DNA from: Actinomycetes bacterium
GTDB taxonomy: Bacteria > Actinomycetota > Acidimicrobiia > Acidimicrobiales > RAAP-2
Assembly: GCA_021828005.1 (NCBI GenBank)
Contig: JAKATJ010000012.1
Span: 1-33,098 of the forward strand
Direction of reading: 5' to 3'
DNA length: 33,098 nucleotides
Position numbers and translations under genes: made by a program. Below the pieces are notes generated by a model that made no database searches, had not been told where the DNA came from, and worked only from the letters and a program-made list of their open reading frames with translations. Of this stretch, positions 30,140 to 33,098 are shown in pieces (within the stretch, counting starts at the first letter, position 1; each line of letters starts with the position of its first letter).

Positions 30140-30808
30140 TCAGCGGGAGAACTTGCCTCCGGCCAGGTCCTCGGCCATGGCCCAGCCGAAGGCGACAAGC
30201 CGGTCGCCCCGCTCGGAATCGACCGCTCCGAACACCTCGAGCGCACCCTCGGGAAGCTTCACCTTCGGGTGCACGAAGTCCAGACCGCCGGCTGCAGAGC
30301 CGTCTCCCTTCACGACGAAGGTCCGGTCGTCGAGCCTGGACCCTGCCCCGAACCGCTTCGCAAGACGCCGAGCCCACGCTCGCTCCTCGCCCGAGGGGCG
30401 GTGGCCGGCGGTCGGGACGACGTCAACGAGCCCGGTGAACGCGCAGAAGCCGTCCGCGCGCACGAGCCTCGTGCCGAGCAGGACGTCCTCGTCGGGGAAC
30501 GCGAGCAACGCCCGCCGGAACTGGTCCGCCATCATGGCCTTCAGGGCGGAGTCGGCCCGGCTGGTCCGGTCGACCGAGGCCACGCCCACGAGCAGCGACG
30601 GCGTGCCGCCGATCCGCTCGAGCGTGCAGAACGAATAGCCGCGGAGCTTCCTCTCGTCCCTTACGGTCGTGACGAGCACCCACTCCTCACGTTCCTTCGA
30701 CAGGAACCCGATGTCGAACCCGAGGGGCTCTACTCCGAGATCGGCAAGCTCTTCCAGCTCAGCGTCACTGAGTGCGGTGCAATCCTTCGTTGTGACCACC
30801 ATCGGCAT
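30140..30808 (-). CDS. Conserved-looking protein of unknown function, 222 residues
   Basis: I do not recognise the family. The protein starts MPMVVTTKDCTALSDAELEELADLG and continues with a beta-rich middle (EEWVLVTTVRDERKLRGYSFCTLERIGGTPSLLVGVASVDRT). A helical part follows (DSALKAMMADQFRRALLAFPDEDVLLGTRLV), then GRP-like charged stretches and a C-terminus with GALEVFGAVDSERGD. The middle is somewhat reminiscent of a GNAT-like fold, with no acetyl-CoA loop I can point to. TAGAAT lies 6 nt before the ATG. It converges on the unknown gene at 29166 and follows bpa on the same strand. Confidence 0.78.
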   Translation of the reverse strand: MPMVVTTKDCTALSDAELEELADLGVEPLGFDIGFLSKEREEWVLVTTVRDERKLRGYSFCTLERIGGTPSLLVGVASVDRTSRADSALKAMMADQFRRALLAFPDEDVLLGTRLVRADGFCAFTGLVDVVPTAGHRPSGEERAWARRLAKRFGAGSRLDDRTFVVKGDGSAAGGLDFVHPKVKLPEGALEVFGAVDSERGDRLVAFGWAMAEDLAGGKFSR

Positions 30809-30814
30809 GGCGAG

Positions 30815-30820
30815 ATTCTA
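30815..30820 (-). promoter_or_regulatory. -10-like TAGAAT before the 222-residue gene
   Basis: TAGAAT, one base from consensus, lies 6 nt before the ATG at 30808, a strong leaderless-type promoter. Confidence 0.65.
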
Positions 30821-30841
30821 CCGCCCGAGCCGAGCGGCCAC

Positions 30842-30854
30842 ATCCGTGACGGAT
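30842..30854. repeat. 13-bp palindrome ATCCGT-G-ACGGAT
   Basis: Perfect 6-bp arms around one base, placed at or just upstream of the expected -35 of the TAGAAT promoter. It could be an operator; no regulator can be assigned. Confidence 0.45.
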
Positions 30855-30925
30855 CGGCGATGACCGCGCCCGGACCGCGCCGCACAGCGCCGCGGCGCCT
30901 TCCACGGGGCTGAGACGGCGGGGGC

Positions 30926-31489
30926 TCAGAGGTACGTCCCCGGGCGTGGCGGGACCGGCTCGTCGTCGTCGGGGCGTGGCAACCCTCGTTGGCGCATCTG
31001 GTCGAGCTGCGCCCTGGCGGCCATCTGCTGAGCGACCAACGTCGCCTGGATGCCGTGGAACAGCCCCTCCAACCACCCGACGAGCTGGGCCTGTGCGATC
31101 CTGAGCTCCGCCTCTGAGGGAACCTCGTTGTCGAAGGGGAACGCCATGCGGTCGAGCTCCTCGGACAGGTCCGGCGAGAGGCCGGAGGAGAGCTCCCGGA
31201 CCGACTGCTCGTAGATCTCCTTCAGCCGCACGCGTCCGGCTTCGTCCAACTGCGCCTGGCGGACCTCGTCGAGAAGCTGCTTGACCATGGTGCCGATCCG
31301 CATCACCTTGCCGGGCTGCTCGACGGATTCGCGGCGCTCGTCGGGGCCCTCCCCTCCGTCGCCGCTTGCGCCGTCAGCTCCGGCACCCCGTGTCGCCGAG
31401 GGCGATGGTCGCCCGGGCCCCGGCAGCACCTCGTCTGGCGAGACCGCCTGCTCGGCGTCCGTCGTCGGTGTCGAGTCCACTGTGCTCAT
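30926..31489 (-). CDS. bpa: Bacterial proteasome activator
   Basis: ATP-independent ring activator of the 20S proteasome (Bpa/PafE, formerly DUF2587). The 187 residues begin with a disordered acidic stretch of about 55, then the conserved core [31 protein letters not shown]. Next come LSSGLSPDLSEELDRMAFPF and AELRIAQAQLVGWLEGLFHGIQATLVAQQMAARAQLDQMRQ, the four-helix bundle. The protein ends in GTYL, matching the GQYL proteasome-docking motif of mycobacterial Bpa. Its presence implies 20S proteasome genes elsewhere. The ATG at 31489 has no obvious -10 or ribosome site. It lies between a phosphodiesterase and an unknown gene. Confidence 0.95.
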   Translation of the reverse strand: MSTVDSTPTTDAEQAVSPDEVLPGPGRPSPSATRGAGADGASGDGGEGPDERRESVEQPGKVMRIGTMVKQLLDEVRQAQLDEAGRVRLKEIYEQSVRELSSGLSPDLSEELDRMAFPFDNEVPSEAELRIAQAQLVGWLEGLFHGIQATLVAQQMAARAQLDQMRQRGLPRPDDDEPVPPRPGTYL

Positions 31490-31556
31490 GGCGTCGATGA
31501 TGCCAGAGGCCGGGGGGTCCCAGAGGATCCGCCGACGGCTTCGCTCGCGCGTGCGA

Positions 31557-32720
31557 TCACGACTTGGGTGCCCACGCGAGCAGTGGGACGGACATCTCGT
31601 CCGGCGTGAGCGAGCCGTGACGGCAGACGAGGCGCTGCTCCCCCGTGTCGGCAGGGTCCAAGAATGCCGTCGCTGCGAACGGCACGAGAGCGACGTCCCC
31701 GAGCCGCGCCCGCACGTCCGCGGCGGGGACGCCGCCGAGCCAGCCGTCGTCGACCACCTGCGCGACGTCGCGCACCCAGGCGACGTCGGCGTACCGCTCC
31801 GAGGCGACGGCGAGGAGGTCGTCCTTCGCGCCAGGCCGCGCGTGCAGCCACCGGAACCGGCCCTCTCCCGAGAGCAGCGTGACGGCAGCCATCACGTCGG
31901 CACCGAGCACCTCGATCGACGGACCGACCTCGACCTGCCCGTGGTCGGCCGTCACGACCAGCGCCGCCCCGGGCCGGAGCACGTCGAGGAGGTCGCCGAC
32001 CAACCGGTCCACGGCACGAAGCTCGGCGTCGTAGTGCTCGTCCAGCCCGCACGCGTGCGCAGTGCGGTCGACGCCGTCGTAGTACGCGTAGACGAAGGGC
32101 GCACCGCGCTCGAGAAGCTTCCACACCTCGACGACGAGGCCCGCGGGCGTGCGCCAGCCGTAGAGGGGCGAGTCGCCGAGGTGAGCCGCGGTGAACCCGG
32201 TGGCGGCGTACTCGTTCCTCGAGACGACGGGCGTCGGTCCCGGGCTCGCCGGGAAGGCCGGGCGCGGCTGGAAGGAGCGTGCGGGGACGAGCCGGCGTCC
32301 GTCGCGCTCCCCGAGCCGCCACCCGAGGACGTTCAGGATCTCGTCGCCCACCGCGACGCGGTAGCCGACCACGCCGTGCTCCGACGGAGGGAGCCCGGTC
32401 GTCAGGCTGGTCAGCGCCGACGCGGTCGTGCTGGGCGCGACCGACGTGATGGTCGTGCCCGTGCCGCTGCCGAGCGCGGGCGCCAGACGCGAGACCCTCG
32501 CGTCGAGCTGCTGCGAGCCGAGGCCGTCGAGCACGAGGAGCACGATCTGACGGGCTCCATGGACCGGCTCGGGCACCCAGTCGGCCCGGGTTTCGGCCGG
32601 CTCGTCCACCGCGCCGACCTCGGCGAGCAGCAGGCGGACGACCTCGGTCAGGCAGCGCCCGCCGAAGTCCGGCAGCACCGGCTCGGGCGTCGAATCGGCC
32701 GGCACCGGGCTTGCGACCAT
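31557..32720 (-). CDS. Alkaline-phosphatase-superfamily phosphodiesterase
   Basis: Predicted metal-dependent nucleotide pyrophosphatase/phosphodiesterase, 387 residues. The first metal site and nucleophile region are VLLVLDGLGSQQLD and SVAPSTTASALTSLTTGLPPSEHGVVGYR (Thr/Ser nucleophile near residue 95). Later metal ligands are in VYAYYDGVDRTAHACG, VVTADHGQVEVG and CRHGSLTPDEMSVPL. No signal peptide is seen, so a cytosolic enzyme is likely; the substrate is unknown. The ATG at 32720 follows TACGCT by 8 nt. It diverges from the Rrf2 regulator across 152 bp and precedes bpa. Confidence 0.9.
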   Translation of the reverse strand: MVASPVPADSTPEPVLPDFGGRCLTEVVRLLLAEVGAVDEPAETRADWVPEPVHGARQIVLLVLDGLGSQQLDARVSRLAPALGSGTGTTITSVAPSTTASALTSLTTGLPPSEHGVVGYRVAVGDEILNVLGWRLGERDGRRLVPARSFQPRPAFPASPGPTPVVSRNEYAATGFTAAHLGDSPLYGWRTPAGLVVEVWKLLERGAPFVYAYYDGVDRTAHACGLDEHYDAELRAVDRLVGDLLDVLRPGAALVVTADHGQVEVGPSIEVLGADVMAAVTLLSGEGRFRWLHARPGAKDDLLAVASERYADVAWVRDVAQVVDDGWLGGVPAADVRARLGDVALVPFAATAFLDPADTGEQRLVCRHGSLTPDEMSVPLLAWAPKS

Positions 32721-32728
32721 CGCCGCCC

Positions 32729-32734
32729 AGCGTA
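32729..32734 (-). promoter_or_regulatory. -10-like TACGCT before the phosphodiesterase gene
   Basis: TACGCT, the same hexamer as at the menH-like gene, lies 8 nt before the ATG at 32720. Confidence 0.5.
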
Positions 32735-32851
32735 GAAGTCCGCGGGCCCGCCAGGCGAGACGGCGCCCCGCGACACGACTGCACCGGCGACTCCTCGCTG
32801 GCTCACGCCGAATTGCCCGGGAACGGGGCCTGCCTCCTCTGGTGCGCCTGG

Positions 32852-32874
32852 ACGTCCCGGTAACATCGGGATGT
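32852..32874 (+). promoter_or_regulatory. Inverted repeat over the -10 and start of the Rrf2 gene
   Basis: ACGTCCCG and CGGGATGT (7 of 8 positions pair) flank 7 bases containing the -10-like TAACAT, which is 6 nt before the GTG. A dimeric regulator bound here would block initiation, so autoregulation by the Rrf2 protein is a natural guess. Confidence 0.55.
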
Positions 32875-33098
32875 GAGAGTGTCCACCCGCGGCGACTACG
32901 CCTGTAGAGCCCTGCTCTCGCTGGCCTTGCACGGCGCCACGTCGACACCCACCTCCGTCCGCGACATCGCCGAACGGACCGGGCTCCCCCAGCCGTACCT
33001 CGAGCAGATCCTTCTCGCGCTGAAGGGGGCAGGGCTCGTCCGCTCCAAGCGCGGCGTCGGAGGCGGCTACGTGCTCGCACGGGAGCCGGCCGACATCA
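32873..33098 (+). CDS. Rrf2-family transcriptional regulator, cut by window end
   Basis: About 75 residues of a winged-helix regulator are visible. It starts VRVSTRGDYACRALLSLALHG, then TSVRDIAERTGLPQPYLEQILLALKGAGLVRSKRGVGGGYVLAREPADI, the full DNA-binding part of Rrf2/IscR/CymR proteins. The C-terminal sensor part, where IscR- or NsrR-type cysteines would lie, is outside the window, so the signal cannot be named. The GTG at 32873 has TAACAT 6 nt upstream and no Shine-Dalgarno. Confidence 0.93.
   Translation, partial: MRVSTRGDYACRALLSLALHGATSTPTSVRDIAERTGLPQPYLEQILLALKGAGLVRSKRGVGGGYVLAREPADI

Overview
The window is high-GC, gene-dense bacterial chromosome from an actinobacterium. Markers that point to Actinomycetota are an actinobacterial-type integration host factor (mihF), the ATP-independent proteasome activator Bpa, the mycobacterial-type OMP decarboxylase and the classical menaquinone genes. 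Gene content and style suit a deep-branching class such as Acidimicrobiia, but I cannot prove the class from sequence alone. No mobile element, CRISPR array, rRNA or tRNA was recognised, and every gap between genes is under 300 bp.

Region 1 (about 1-15,289, all minus strand) is one long run of housekeeping genes. In transcription order it reads aroC-aroK-aroB-aroQ-M24 peptidase-efp-nusB-pyrR-pyrB-pyrC-carA-carB-pyrD-pyrF-mihF-gmk. It joins the shikimate branch, translation and transcription factors, all steps of UMP synthesis visible as genes except pyrE and pyrK, a nucleoid protein and guanylate kinase. Neighbours are coupled by 4-nt ATGA/GTGA overlaps. The pyr part opens with a promoter-like TAAGGT and a textbook PyrR-binding hairpin just before the pyrR Shine-Dalgarno, which predicts translational feedback by uridine nucleotides. 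gmk has no ATG, GTG or TTG start and seems to start at a CTG inside a CTGA overlap with mihF.

Region 2 (about 15,300-20,650) holds a prepilin peptidase lacking the zinc-binding domain and an NfuA-like Fe-S carrier divergent from a cysteine-rich protein. It also holds two small unknown genes (a zinc-ribbon protein and a 70-residue protein), a membrane-anchored unknown coupled to a flavin-reductase-like protein, and tyrS.

Region 3 (about 20,700-26,240) is a menaquinone cluster in mixed orientation: menD(-), menH-like(+), menA(-), menB(-), menE(+). menF and menC are not in the window.

Region 4 (about 26,280-33,098) contains an SDR oxidoreductase divergent from a DUF255/YyaL thioredoxin-like protein, an unknown gene with a near-perfect Shine-Dalgarno, another unknown, bpa, an alkaline-phosphatase-superfamily phosphodiesterase, and the start of an Rrf2-family regulator with a palindrome over its -10 and start codon.

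The strongest window-wide pattern is promoter architecture. At least 13 genes, nearly all first in their transcription units, carry a TANNNT -10-like hexamer 6-9 nt before the start codon and lack a Shine-Dalgarno, as expected for leaderless mRNAs. Genes inside operons instead use Shine-Dalgarno sequences or stop/start overlaps. No unmistakable new multi-gene system was seen. The best leads are the PyrR leader, the leaderless promoter set (including a shared divergent menB/menE -10), the CTG start of gmk, and the unknown proteins next to nfuA and yyaL.
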